Assembly: GCA_028281525.1 (NCBI GenBank)
Contig: JANQJR010000066.1
Coordinates: 62,001 to 126,000, forward strand
Length of the DNA: 64,000 nt
Origin: Magnetovibrio sp.
Lineage (GTDB): Bacteria > Pseudomonadota > Alphaproteobacteria > Rhodospirillales > Magnetovibrionaceae
Direction of reading: 5' to 3'
This document shows positions 9,737-18,562 of this stretch, piece by piece. How positions within the stretch are numbered: the stretch's first letter is position 1; each line of letters starts with the position of its first letter. The notes under the pieces are model-generated. The model worked only from the letters and a program-made list of their open reading frames with translations. It had not been told where the DNA came from and searched no databases. The translations under genes were made by a program, and so were the position numbers.

Positions 9737-10798
9737 ATGCCCAACGCCCCTATTTCCCCCCCCCTGACGACAGACGTCGCCATTATCGGTGCGGGTCCGG
9801 TGGGACTGTTCGCCATATTCGAATGCGGCATGTTGAAATTGAACTGCCACGTTATTGATGCGCTCGACGAAGTGGGCGGGCAATTGTCGGCACTCTACCC
9901 GGAAAAGCCCATTTACGATATCCCCGGCTACCCCGCGATCCTGGCGGGTGAACTGGTCTCCATGCTCGAAGCCCAGTCCCAACCGTTCGCGCCTACGTAT
10001 CATCTGGGCCAGCAGGTGACCGGTCTGGAAGCGCAAGACGCCCCGGGTAAGGAAGGCCGTTGGTTGCTCACCACCACCAAGGACACCCGGATCGACGCGG
10101 GCGCGGTGATCATTGCCGCCGGCGTCGGCGCGTTCGGCCCCAACCGTCCGCCTCTGGATGGAATCCAAGCGTTTGAGGGCATGGGCCCCGGTCAGGGTGT
10201 GAATTACCTGGTCAAACGGCGCGACGATTTCCGGGATAAGAAAGTGGTCATCGCGGGCGGCGGCGACAGCGCGGTGGATTGGGCGGTGTCGTTGTCCGAG
10301 GTTGCCGAAAGCGTGAAGGTGGTGCACCGCCGTCCCAAATTCCGCGCCGCCCCGGAAACGGTGGAAAAAATGAAAGCCCTGGCGGATGGCGGCAACGTGG
10401 AGCTGGTGGTGCCGTACCAATTGGCAGGTCTGGAAGGCGACGCGGATGGTCTGAGCGCGGTCCAGGTCGCGGACCTGGATGGCAACAGCCGCACGCTGGA
10501 GGCCGATGTGTTGCTGCCGTTTTTCGGGCTCTCGCAAAACATCGGCCCCATTGCGGAGTGGGGGCTTGAGATCGACCACAACCACATCATTGTGGAGCCG
10601 GGAACCATGGGTGCCGGGCCCGCCGGCGTTTATGGCGTCGGGGATATCATCACCTATCCCGGCAAACTCAAGCTGATCTTGATGGGGTTTTCCGAAGCCG
10701 CCGTCGCGGCGCACAGCGCGCGCGATCACCTGCACCCCGATGAAGCCTATCATTTCGAACACTCGACCACGGCGGGCGTGCCGGGCAGCGCCAAATAA
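9737..10798 (+). CDS. Ferredoxin/flavodoxin-NADP+ reductase, thioredoxin-reductase-like type
   Basis: A 353-residue FAD/NADPH flavoprotein. The N-terminal FAD Rossmann motif is IIGAGPVGLFAIFECG (about 15-30), followed by VGGQLSALYPEK; the NADPH motif is VIAGGGDSAVDWA (about 170-182). No CxxC redox pair is present, which separates it from thioredoxin reductase and points to the YumC-type ferredoxin-NADP reductase group. The C-terminus has the usual GVGDIITYPGKLKLI FAD contact. A good ribosome site (GGGAGAG) precedes the ATG. Two cytochrome c genes follow 19 nt and more downstream, but a joint role is only suggested. Confidence 0.9.
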   Translation: MPNAPISPPLTTDVAIIGAGPVGLFAIFECGMLKLNCHVIDALDEVGGQLSALYPEKPIYDIPGYPAILAGELVSMLEAQSQPFAPTYHLGQQVTGLEAQDAPGKEGRWLLTTTKDTRIDAGAVIIAAGVGAFGPNRPPLDGIQAFEGMGPGQGVNYLVKRRDDFRDKKVVIAGGGDSAVDWAVSLSEVAESVKVVHRRPKFRAAPETVEKMKALADGGNVELVVPYQLAGLEGDADGLSAVQVADLDGNSRTLEADVLLPFFGLSQNIGPIAEWGLEIDHNHIIVEPGTMGAGPAGVYGVGDIITYPGKLKLILMGFSEAAVAAHSARDHLHPDEAYHFEHSTTAGVPGSAK

Positions 10799-10817
10799 CG
10801 GGTTGGACGGAGACGAT

Positions 10818-11561
10818 ATGAACAGACGCGCACGGTTTCGGCTGGTGATTCTCGCCTTGACGGCGGTGGTTGCCGGACCCGTGCCGGGCTTCGCGCAAAC
10901 CGAACAGCTCACCACGGTGCAGATTCAGGTCCAGGACGCGCTTGAGGCCTGTTATCAGTGCCACGGACCGGGCGGGGTGAGCGTCATTCCATCGCGCCCA
11001 ACCATTGCCGGGCAAAAAGCGGAATATATCCGCCGCCAGTTGGCCGCGTTCCGCGCGGTGGCGGACACCACGGACCTCGCACAAGGCAATGACACCAAGA
11101 ACGCAGATGCGGCGACGCATATCCCGAAACGCACCGATCCGGTGATGGAGCATATGGCCGCAGGTTTGCCGGAGCATCTGATCAAACCCATCGCGGATGC
11201 CATTGCCAGCCTACCTTGTGACGGGGGAACGCCGAAACCACCCGCCGTCAAGGCCCCCATACGGCCCCAGGCGGCGGACGCTTGCGTCAGTTGCCACGGT
11301 CAAGACGGCATCGGCGTTCAGCCGCACATTCCCAATCTCGCCGGTCAGCGACGTTCATACCTGCGCCGCCAGTTGTTGTTGATCCGCGAAACCGCGTGGG
11401 GGGCGCAACCGCGTAAAGGCGAGGCGTGGCGCACCCACCCGATCATGGAAGCCCAGGTGGCGCGGATCAAAATCGTGGATGTGGACGCCATCGCGCGTTA
11501 CTATTCAACGCTTGATTGCCAAGGGGAAAGCGCAAAATCCAAAACGGACGCGCAGCAATAG
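10818..11561 (+). CDS. Diheme c4-type cytochrome
   Basis: A periplasmic electron carrier of 247 residues. It has an N-terminal signal peptide (RFRLVILALTAVVAGPVPG, cleavage near AQT) and two heme-binding motifs, CYQCH and CVSCH, each opening a cytochrome c domain with a distal Met segment (DPVMEHM; HPIMEAQ). This tandem two-domain layout is characteristic of cytochrome c4 and relatives that feed terminal oxidases. I start at MNRRARF, which follows a GGAGACG ribosome site; an upstream in-frame ATG lies inside the reductase gene. A paralogue follows. Confidence 0.9.
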   Translation: MNRRARFRLVILALTAVVAGPVPGFAQTEQLTTVQIQVQDALEACYQCHGPGGVSVIPSRPTIAGQKAEYIRRQLAAFRAVADTTDLAQGNDTKNADAATHIPKRTDPVMEHMAAGLPEHLIKPIADAIASLPCDGGTPKPPAVKAPIRPQAADACVSCHGQDGIGVQPHIPNLAGQRRSYLRRQLLLIRETAWGAQPRKGEAWRTHPIMEAQVARIKIVDVDAIARYYSTLDCQGESAKSKTDAQQ

Positions 11562-11595
11562 ATTTCTACGTCTTTTCAATGTTGGGGATCATTGG

Positions 11596-12321
11596 ATGGC
11601 AAATCGCGGTTTTGTATTGATCGTCTCCCTGTTCGGAGCCCTGGGGCTTGCCGGTCTGTCTGCCCAAACCGAAGCGCAGGGGGTCACGTCCAAGGTCGAT
11701 CCCCACAAGGTGCGGGAAACCCTGGACGTTTGCTTCGGGTGCCACGGTCCCAAGGGCGTCAGCGCGTCCGGTGCGTTCCCGACCATTGCTGGACAGGACA
11801 GTGCGTATCTCCTGAACCAGTTGATGACATTCAGGCGCATCTCCCATGGCGCGCCGGCAACGCAAGACGCAGCCCAATTCGCAACGGTGCGCAAGGGCCT
11901 GCCGGGGCGCAGCAGCAACGAGATGGCGGAGGTCGTCAAAGGTATGGATGACGATCTGGTCGTTGCCGTGGTCAAGGTGCTCACCGACTTGCCGTGTGAT
12001 GGGAAGCCGCGCCAACGGACCCAGCGCATGGAAACCCTGCCGCCGCCTGCGCAGGTCAAGCGCTGCACGGTCTGTCACGGCGCGGATGGGGTCGGCCTGC
12101 GGCCCGGCGTGCCGCGTCTGGCGGGCCAGCAGCGCGCGTATTTGCTGCGCCAACTCAAAATGCTGCGCAATTCCGCCCGCAGCAAACCGCATCCGCCGGG
12201 GGAAGCGTGGCGCAGTTCGCGCATCATGAACACCCAGGCTTTACGGCTGTCGGACGCCGATATCGATGCGATCGCACACCACTATTCGGAACTGAACTGT
12301 CACGGCAACGTGGGCAGCTAG
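11596..12321 (+). CDS. Diheme c4-type cytochrome, second tandem copy
   Basis: A second c4-like periplasmic cytochrome of 241 residues. It has a signal peptide from MANRGFVLIVSLFG, heme motifs CFGCH and CTVCH, and the same LAGQ-x-AYLLRQL-type segment after each heme as the preceding paralogue. Similarity in order and motifs indicates tandem duplication followed by divergence. The ATG at 11596 follows TTGGGGA; an upstream in-frame start would overlap the first cytochrome gene and destroy the signal peptide. The TAG stop is the first three bases of a palindromic repeat element, so the element defines the C-terminus. Confidence 0.9.
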   Translation: MANRGFVLIVSLFGALGLAGLSAQTEAQGVTSKVDPHKVRETLDVCFGCHGPKGVSASGAFPTIAGQDSAYLLNQLMTFRRISHGAPATQDAAQFATVRKGLPGRSSNEMAEVVKGMDDDLVVAVVKVLTDLPCDGKPRQRTQRMETLPPPAQVKRCTVCHGADGVGLRPGVPRLAGQQRAYLLRQLKMLRNSARSKPHPPGEAWRSSRIMNTQALRLSDADIDAIAHHYSELNCHGNVGS

Positions 12322-12586
12322 GTCACCGACCCATAAATGGCATGGAAATGGTATGAGCGCATGTGCTTGCCTGCGAGGCGCAAGGACGCAGGAAACCTGG
12401 TTGGTTTTCAAATCCTTGCAACGCGGCAGGCGGACACATGCGCCATATCCTTTGGACGCCGAAACGGCTTTTAACCGCGTTGTCAAAGCCCTTGGACGGG
12501 AGTTCCGCCCCGCCCCGCAGGCTTTTCCTTGCGGTTCTTGGCCGTTTGAGCGCCATTTCTCATGCCATTTATGGGTCGGTGACCTA
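12319..12586. repeat. Palindromic dispersed repeat, family A (268 bp, 26-bp terminal inverted repeats)
   Basis: Positions 12319-12344 and 12561-12586 are perfect 26-bp inverted repeats (ends TAGGTCACCGACCC). The interior has no transposase. The left end contains the stop codon of the cytochrome gene. The right end abuts a short palindrome (12585-12600, TAGGGTC/GACCCTA arms) next to the histidine kinase stop, so the element fills the gap between convergent genes. A diverged one-sided copy lies at 21982-22074. Confidence 0.75.
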
Positions 12587-12603
12587 GGGTCCTGACCCTA
12601 AAA

Positions 12604-14931
12604 TTATTCCGCGCTGTCGATGAAGCCGGAGAACAGGTCCGGCTGCAAGTCCGTATCCGTCTCCCCTTCCATGGGCAGGCGGCAGGTCACGGTGGTGCCG
12701 TGACCGGGACGGTTGGTAAGTTCCACATCGCCGTTGTGCAGCTCGATGAACCGCGCGATCAACGCCAGACCCGGTGGCACGTCCTCTTCACTCAAGCCCG
12801 TGCCCCCGTCGGTGACGCGGAACATCACGTCACTTCCTTCGCGTGCGGCGCTCACGCTCACTTGGTTGCCGGGCGGCGTGTTGGACACGGCGGCGCTCAG
12901 CAGGTTGAACAGCACCTGTTTCAAGCGCTTCTCATCCGCCACCACCCAGCCGATGTCGGCGGGGCTGTCGAATTCGATCTCCACATCCTTGCGCCGCGCT
13001 CGCTCGCGCACAAGGTTCATGGCCGTGACCAGCAAGGAGTTGACATCGACAGTGTCGACATCCAGCGTCATCAAGCCGGCTTCCACGGATGCTAGATCCA
13101 GCATGTTGTCGATGATGCTGATCAGTTCTTCGGCGCTTTCGGAAATGCCGCGCGCGTACTCTTCTTGCCGTCCGTTAAGCTCGCCGAAGTAGTTGTCGGT
13201 CAGAATCGAGGCGAAGCCGATGATGGCGTTCAAGGGGGTGCGGATTTCATGGCTGATGCCGGCCATGAATTCGGATTTGAGCACGTTGGCTTCCGCCATG
13301 GCATGGGCGCGTTCCAGCAGCGCCGTTTCGACCCGTGCGCTGTCGGTGACGTCCAGATAGCTCAAGAGAACCGCGCCGTCGGGAAGCGGTACCTTGGCGT
13401 AATCCAACACAGCGCCGTCGGTCAGGCGTATCCGGCCGCGGTCCGAATCGCGGCTCATCAGTTGCGCGGCCAGATGGATGGTGTCGAATGCGCCCTCGCC
13501 CCCCTGGTGCTTATCGTCTCGTTCGATGAGTGCGCTGATGTGTTTGACGAAGCCGCTCATGCGCAACGGTTTGCCGTCGTCGGGTGTCGGCAATTTCCAG
13601 ATGCGCGCAAACGATGGGTTCATCAGTTTGACTTGGCCATCCACGCCGAACACCGCGACGCCTTCATAAAGGTTGTCGAGCGTCTCGCGCTGCACGGCGG
13701 ACAGGGTCTTGTAGTTGCGCTCCAAGTCCAAATGGTCGGTGACGTCTTCATAGGCGAACACCAAACCGCCCAAGGGATGGGGGCTTGCGACAGAGCGCAG
13801 CGTCGATCCGTCGGGCAAATGCAACATGGTTTCCACCGGTCCGTCCAGCATGCCGAACATGCCGGTCTGTTCGGCTTTGAAGGCTTTGAAGTCAGCGACT
13901 TCGGGCAGGCGGCGCTGTTCGCGCAGGCGCTCCAACACCTCGGCGTAGGTGGGTTCATCCTCCAACCACGACGCGCTCAATTCCCAAAGCTGGGCATAAG
14001 CGGAATTGAAGAAGCTCAATTTTTGATCGGCGTCGAAAATGGCGATGGCTGTCGCAAGCGTTTCCAGAACCTGATTTTGCGCCTGAATATGACGGTTGAA
14101 CGCGCTTTCCGTTTCCTCTGCGTGGGTCAGATCTTGCGCGAGCCCAAGCGTTCCACCGCCGGACAGGGGCGCTTCGGTGATGTCCAAGAGCCGGGGTTCG
14201 CCTTCGTCCGAGGTTGAAAGATGGCGCTCGTTGACGGGCTTTTTGCTTCCAGCCGCACGCTCAGCCAGGGGTTTGCCGGCCTCCGCCGCGCCGAGCACGC
14301 GCGCGGCGTTGTTCATCGTCTGGACCCCCAGTTTGGCCCCGCGCAGCCACGCCGGCAGCGGCATGGCTTCGATGATTTCGCGGGCACTGATGCTGGCGCC
14401 TTCGGTGGGCGGAGCCAGGTCCGAGACGTCGCGCATCCACAACACATCGGCCAAGGATTCATCCGCTTCCCCGCCGCTGATTTCGCCCACACCCGCGCGC
14501 ACGCCGACCACCAGCAGGCGGCGCTGTCCGTCCTTGGTGGTGACCACGCATTCGAACGGCTCACCCTCGCGTCGGAGCTTATGGGCCGCGCCCATCAAAA
14601 CCTTGGCGTCGTCGCCGGTGAAGCATTCCATGACGGAACGAAAACGGGACTGCACGCCGTCGCGCAGCCCCAACAGCACCGCCAAACGCCGCGAACAGGC
14701 TTCGGAATTGTTGGCGGTGACCCACAGAAACAAACCGTCCGGTGCGGTGGCGAGGATTTCGTGGCTGATTTCGGCGTCGGACAGCAGGCGTTCGTGGGTC
14801 AGGCGCAGACGCTTGAGTTCGTTCCTTTGGCGGAGCGCAAACACCACCACGCTCACGGCAACCACAGCCATGACCAGCGCCAAGACGGGGGCCAGGGCGT
14901 TCAAATCCTGCGGCAGGTGAAGAGCGTCCAT
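12604..14931 (-). CDS. Membrane PAS-domain sensor protein of the histidine kinase family with degenerate ATPase domain
   Basis: 775 residues. One N-terminal membrane segment (about 10-32) is followed by a short coiled coil, several PAS-like regions (including around LETLATAIAIFDADQKLSFFN and YEGVAVFGVDGQVKLMNPSF), an intact phosphoacceptor box SHEIRTPLNAIIGF and a HATPase domain. The N-box reads NLLSAAVSNTP where active kinases have NLLSNAxKFTP, so the metal-binding Asn and the Lys are lost. After VTDGGTGLSEED the ATP lid with F-box and GTGLGL is collapsed to a few residues. I infer weak or no autokinase activity; it may be a pseudokinase or phosphatase. Beyond the island it would adjoin ahcY. 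Confidence 0.8.
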   Translation of the reverse strand: MDALHLPQDLNALAPVLALVMAVVAVSVVVFALRQRNELKRLRLTHERLLSDAEISHEILATAPDGLFLWVTANNSEACSRRLAVLLGLRDGVQSRFRSVMECFTGDDAKVLMGAAHKLRREGEPFECVVTTKDGQRRLLVVGVRAGVGEISGGEADESLADVLWMRDVSDLAPPTEGASISAREIIEAMPLPAWLRGAKLGVQTMNNAARVLGAAEAGKPLAERAAGSKKPVNERHLSTSDEGEPRLLDITEAPLSGGGTLGLAQDLTHAEETESAFNRHIQAQNQVLETLATAIAIFDADQKLSFFNSAYAQLWELSASWLEDEPTYAEVLERLREQRRLPEVADFKAFKAEQTGMFGMLDGPVETMLHLPDGSTLRSVASPHPLGGLVFAYEDVTDHLDLERNYKTLSAVQRETLDNLYEGVAVFGVDGQVKLMNPSFARIWKLPTPDDGKPLRMSGFVKHISALIERDDKHQGGEGAFDTIHLAAQLMSRDSDRGRIRLTDGAVLDYAKVPLPDGAVLLSYLDVTDSARVETALLERAHAMAEANVLKSEFMAGISHEIRTPLNAIIGFASILTDNYFGELNGRQEEYARGISESAEELISIIDNMLDLASVEAGLMTLDVDTVDVNSLLVTAMNLVRERARRKDVEIEFDSPADIGWVVADEKRLKQVLFNLLSAAVSNTPPGNQVSVSAAREGSDVMFRVTDGGTGLSEEDVPPGLALIARFIELHNGDVELTNRPGHGTTVTCRLPMEGETDTDLQPDLFSGFIDSAE

Positions 14932-15009
14932 GCTGCGCGAAAAGTCCCTAGGGTGACAGTGTGTTACCGGCCTCTGGCGATGTTAGGCCCCAGCACCGTC
15001 CGGGGCAAC

Positions 15010-15032
15010 AAAAAGGGCGCTCATGAGAGCGC
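15010..15032. repeat. Left direct repeat of the mini-island (attachment-site-like)
   Basis: Five A followed by GGGCGCTCATGAGAGCGC, identical over 23 bp to 16440-16462. It forms a hairpin with a U-tract on the minus strand and probably also terminates the 15049-15318 gene. The outer CC/TTTT half of the original terminator is missing here. Confidence 0.75.
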
Positions 15033-15048
15033 TAACAAATTCAGAGAG

Positions 15049-15318
15049 TTATTTGCTGATTAAACCACCAATATAACCAATTGTTGCAACACCTATAGCG
15101 CCGAGAATATTCAGAACATCAGGGCGTACATTCTGATCAACTAGCATTAATGTTCCTAATAGGCATAAAATAAGAATCAATATGGCACTAGCTATATATA
15201 AAACTGCATTTTCTCTTGATCCCAGAAAAACCCCTATCATCCCCATATTCTGAGCCTCTTGCTGCAACTCAGAATTTGGGCTTTTATGTGAGTCTCTCCG
15301 AGTGCCATACTTGCTCAT
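15049..15318 (-). CDS. Small membrane protein of the mini-island (unknown function)
   Basis: 89 residues: about 35 polar N-terminal residues, then two hydrophobic helices (about 40-59, IASAILILILCLLGTLMLVD; about 68-88, ending GGLISK). No family was recognised. The start codon overlaps the recombinase stop (ATGA), so the two are translated together. The topology resembles small holin-like or effector membrane proteins, but no motif supports that role. It is followed by the left direct repeat, which can act as its terminator. Confidence 0.65.
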   Translation of the reverse strand: MSKYGTRRDSHKSPNSELQQEAQNMGMIGVFLGSRENAVLYIASAILILILCLLGTLMLVDQNVRPDVLNILGAIGVATIGYIGGLISK

Positions 15319-16337
15319 TGCTCAGAGTCCTGTATGTACTGACGAACTGTTTTAATATTTAAGCCAGTAATATTAGATATGTTTTGAATTGTTTCCTTCT
15401 TAATCTTATGTAAGTAAACAACTTTTTCTTGTAGGGAATCGTATTTCGTTGATGCAAGTTTTTCAGATATTGTGTTTACGAATTTATCAACTGCGGGTTG
15501 GCCTCCAGTTTGGTAAGCGTCAAGAATGGCTTTAGGGCCACCAGGTATATTTCGGTAGATTGCGGCTCGGCTAACCCCGACAAGCTTTGCAACTTCACTT
15601 ATGTTCATGCCATTCAAGAATAAGGTAGCCATCATTTCTACCTTATCTTTAGTGATCAATCTTTTTCGGCCACCAACCCGCCCGGCTTTTTGAACCGCCG
15701 CTTTCAGACCTGCCTTAGTGCGAATCCCAACAGCTTTTTGCTCAAAATCACCTGCATAACCAACAAATTCAATGAATTTAGAAAAGTAAGGATCGCTAGT
15801 ATCAATTTCCTCATCTAACGATTTTATATATGCCCCTTTTTCTTTAATTTCCCTAAGAGCAAGAACAAACTGTTTTAGAGAGCGGCCAATTCGGTTGAAA
15901 TCACGTACTACAAGCACGTCACCGGCCTGTATTTTGTTTAGACAATCATCCAGTTTTGGGCGCGTCGAATTTCGAGGTCCTAACTTGTCTAAAAAAATAT
16001 TGTCGTCAGGTATGCCGTGCTGTCTTAGCGCATCAATTTGAACTTCTGCACCTTCATCTTCCGAAACCTGTGCATACCCATAGGTGACACCAAGCGTAGA
16101 TATTTTGCCATCGTGCGTTCGTGTTACGTTCCTTTGATTCGCGATTTTGCTTATCTTGTCAAGATATGGGGCAATGTCATTACCATCCCAAGGAACACGC
16201 CACTCCTCTAAGATATTGTCGTAAGTGGCGTCTGGGATAACCTCCTGGAAAGCAATGATATGTTCTGCGTCATTTGGCGCAGATATGAACAGTTCGCCTT
16301 TGCCGATTCGTGAGAAATATGGAAGGTCTTGAGACAT
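15315..16337 (-). CDS. Serine-recombinase (resolvase)-like protein with extra N- and C-terminal regions
   Basis: 340 residues. Residues from about 85 to 210 form a resolvase catalytic domain: YGYAQVSEDE carries the candidate nucleophile Ser, and VVRDFNRIGRSLKQF matches the family's KLDRLGRD segment. Three usually conserved positions differ: the Arg two before Ser is Gln, the Asp before the second Arg is Asn, and the AERxxI segment reads FEQKAVGI. A Hin-type helix-turn-helix (ISEVAKLVGVSRAAIYR) follows, then a second HTH-like segment at the C-terminus (ISNITGLNIKTVRQYI). The first 85 residues match nothing I know. Resolvases are usually about 190 residues, so this one is unusually long. Confidence 0.8.
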   Translation of the reverse strand: MSQDLPYFSRIGKGELFISAPNDAEHIIAFQEVIPDATYDNILEEWRVPWDGNDIAPYLDKISKIANQRNVTRTHDGKISTLGVTYGYAQVSEDEGAEVQIDALRQHGIPDDNIFLDKLGPRNSTRPKLDDCLNKIQAGDVLVVRDFNRIGRSLKQFVLALREIKEKGAYIKSLDEEIDTSDPYFSKFIEFVGYAGDFEQKAVGIRTKAGLKAAVQKAGRVGGRKRLITKDKVEMMATLFLNGMNISEVAKLVGVSRAAIYRNIPGGPKAILDAYQTGGQPAVDKFVNTISEKLASTKYDSLQEKVVYLHKIKKETIQNISNITGLNIKTVRQYIQDSEQ

Positions 16338-16389
16338 TATCTGTAGTGTTCAGCTATATAGGGTTTGTTACCTTATACGATAAATAGAC

Positions 16390-16426
16390 TGTCTCATTTG
16401 TAATGTCAACGAACATTTGTGAGACA
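16390..16426. promoter_or_regulatory. Dyad and direct repeats upstream of the recombinase gene
   Basis: TGTCTCA (16390-16396) and TGAGACA (16420-16426) are inverted arms 23 bp apart. CATTTGT also occurs twice as a direct repeat (16395-16401 and 16414-16420). The position just upstream of the recombinase start suggests an operator or accessory recombination site. This is inference from symmetry only. Confidence 0.45.
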
Positions 16427-16437
16427 CATTGAGGCGC

Positions 16438-16468
16438 AAAAAAAGGGCGCTCATGAGAGCGCCCTTTT
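16438..16468 (-). terminator. ahcY terminator, containing the right direct repeat of the island
   Basis: A 12-bp perfect palindromic stem (AAAAGGGCGCTC at 16441-16452, GAGCGCCCTTTT at 16457-16468, loop ATGA) lies 21 bp past the ahcY stop. Its minus-strand transcript ends in seven U. Positions 16440-16462 are the same 23 bp as at 15010-15032. Confidence 0.9.
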
Positions 16469-16488
16469 CTTAAGTTTCGAAGCTCGCC

Positions 16489-17895
<1,407 letters not shown>

Positions 17896-17927
17896 GGACG
17901 TGTCTCCTGGGATGGAAAATCGCGGAA

Positions 17928-17967
17928 GTTCGGGAATGCGTTGAAGCGGGTTTACCAGCCCCCGAAC
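17928..17967 (-). promoter_or_regulatory. Leader hairpin upstream of ahcY
   Basis: GTTCGGG (17928-17934) and CCCGAAC (17961-17967) are perfect 7-bp arms around a 26-nt loop, 33-72 nt upstream of the ahcY start. Given the SAH/SAM riboswitches known before some ahcY genes it could be regulatory, but I do not recognise a riboswitch consensus. Confidence 0.3.
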
Positions 17968-18084
17968 GCCTTAGCAAGCGCAGAAATGTCCCGTTTTTGG
18001 GCGGGGAAATTGTCCCGACCATTCGGTGTCCTTTTGCACGCACGCAAAAAGCTTAGCGGACATGCGGGGTCATGTGGTGGGTGC

Positions 18085-18411
18085 TTACTTCGGTTTGACC
18101 GACGCCATGCGTTCGGCGCGCAGGTTGTCTTTGGTTTTCTGGACGCCGGCGCGGACTTTTTTGGAGGCTTCGGCCTCCATGCGGGCCTTGAGCCGGGGAC
18201 TCACCCACATTTCCTTTTGCTCGCCCTTGCCGGAATTGGGGATTTTCAGAACTTTAACCGCGTCGAAATCCGGGGCCTTGTCCAGTTCTTCGGCGAACAT
18301 CAGGGCGCTGCCAAACATATCGTCCTTGAATTTGCGCTGAGGCGTCCATTTACCGTCCTTCAAGCCTAAGACACCAATAAAAAAATCGTCGTTGTTCGTC
18401 TGCTCCGGCAT
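18085..18411 (-). CDS. Small conserved-looking protein of unknown function
   Basis: About 108 residues, soluble and charged, starting MPEQTNNDDFFIGVLGLKDG. The middle contains WTPQRKFKDDMFGSALMFAEELDK and the C-terminal third is basic and probably helical (MWVSPRLKARMEAEASKKV). No known domain was recognised. I prefer the second ATG because GGGA lies just before it; starting nine bases earlier adds three residues. It stands alone between ahcY and the PTS operon. Confidence 0.6.
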   Translation of the reverse strand: MPEQTNNDDFFIGVLGLKDGKWTPQRKFKDDMFGSALMFAEELDKAPDFDAVKVLKIPNSGKGEQKEMWVSPRLKARMEAEASKKVRAGVQKTKDNLRAERMASVKPK

Positions 18412-18562
18412 CGTTCCCATAACCCGTGTTCACGTGAGTCTAGATCTTAAGTTTCGATGAAACAGGCGGGCGAAGACAAGTGCAAAAAAGTATAAATCGT
18501 GTGTCCGGACGCGAGCGTTTGGAATTTCAAAGATTTAGGTCGGATGTTCAACGCATAGGCGC

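Larger units (their letters stand above)
15010..16462. mobile_element. AT-rich 1.4 kb mini-island inserted at the ahcY terminator
   Basis: The segment is bounded by 23-bp direct repeats and is visibly richer in A+T than its neighbours. It holds only two genes, a serine-recombinase-like protein and a two-helix membrane protein, overlapping by ATGA. The repeat equals the stem of the ahcY terminator, so the element appears to have entered that terminator by site-specific recombination and duplicated the site. The kinase gene and ahcY on either side are both minus strand and would otherwise be adjacent. Confidence 0.65.

Noticed and set aside
9722..10915. Long minus-strand frame opposite the ferredoxin reductase gene
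   Set aside because: It is a shadow of the plus-strand gene: the plus-strand product has clear FAD and NADPH motifs, the minus-strand product has none.
15049..15318. Calling the small island protein a phage holin
   Set aside because: Two helices alone are not enough; no phage genes or lysin lie nearby.
17928..17967. SAH or SAM riboswitch upstream of ahcY
   Set aside because: Only one hairpin was found; I could not match a riboswitch consensus, so it is listed only as a leader hairpin.
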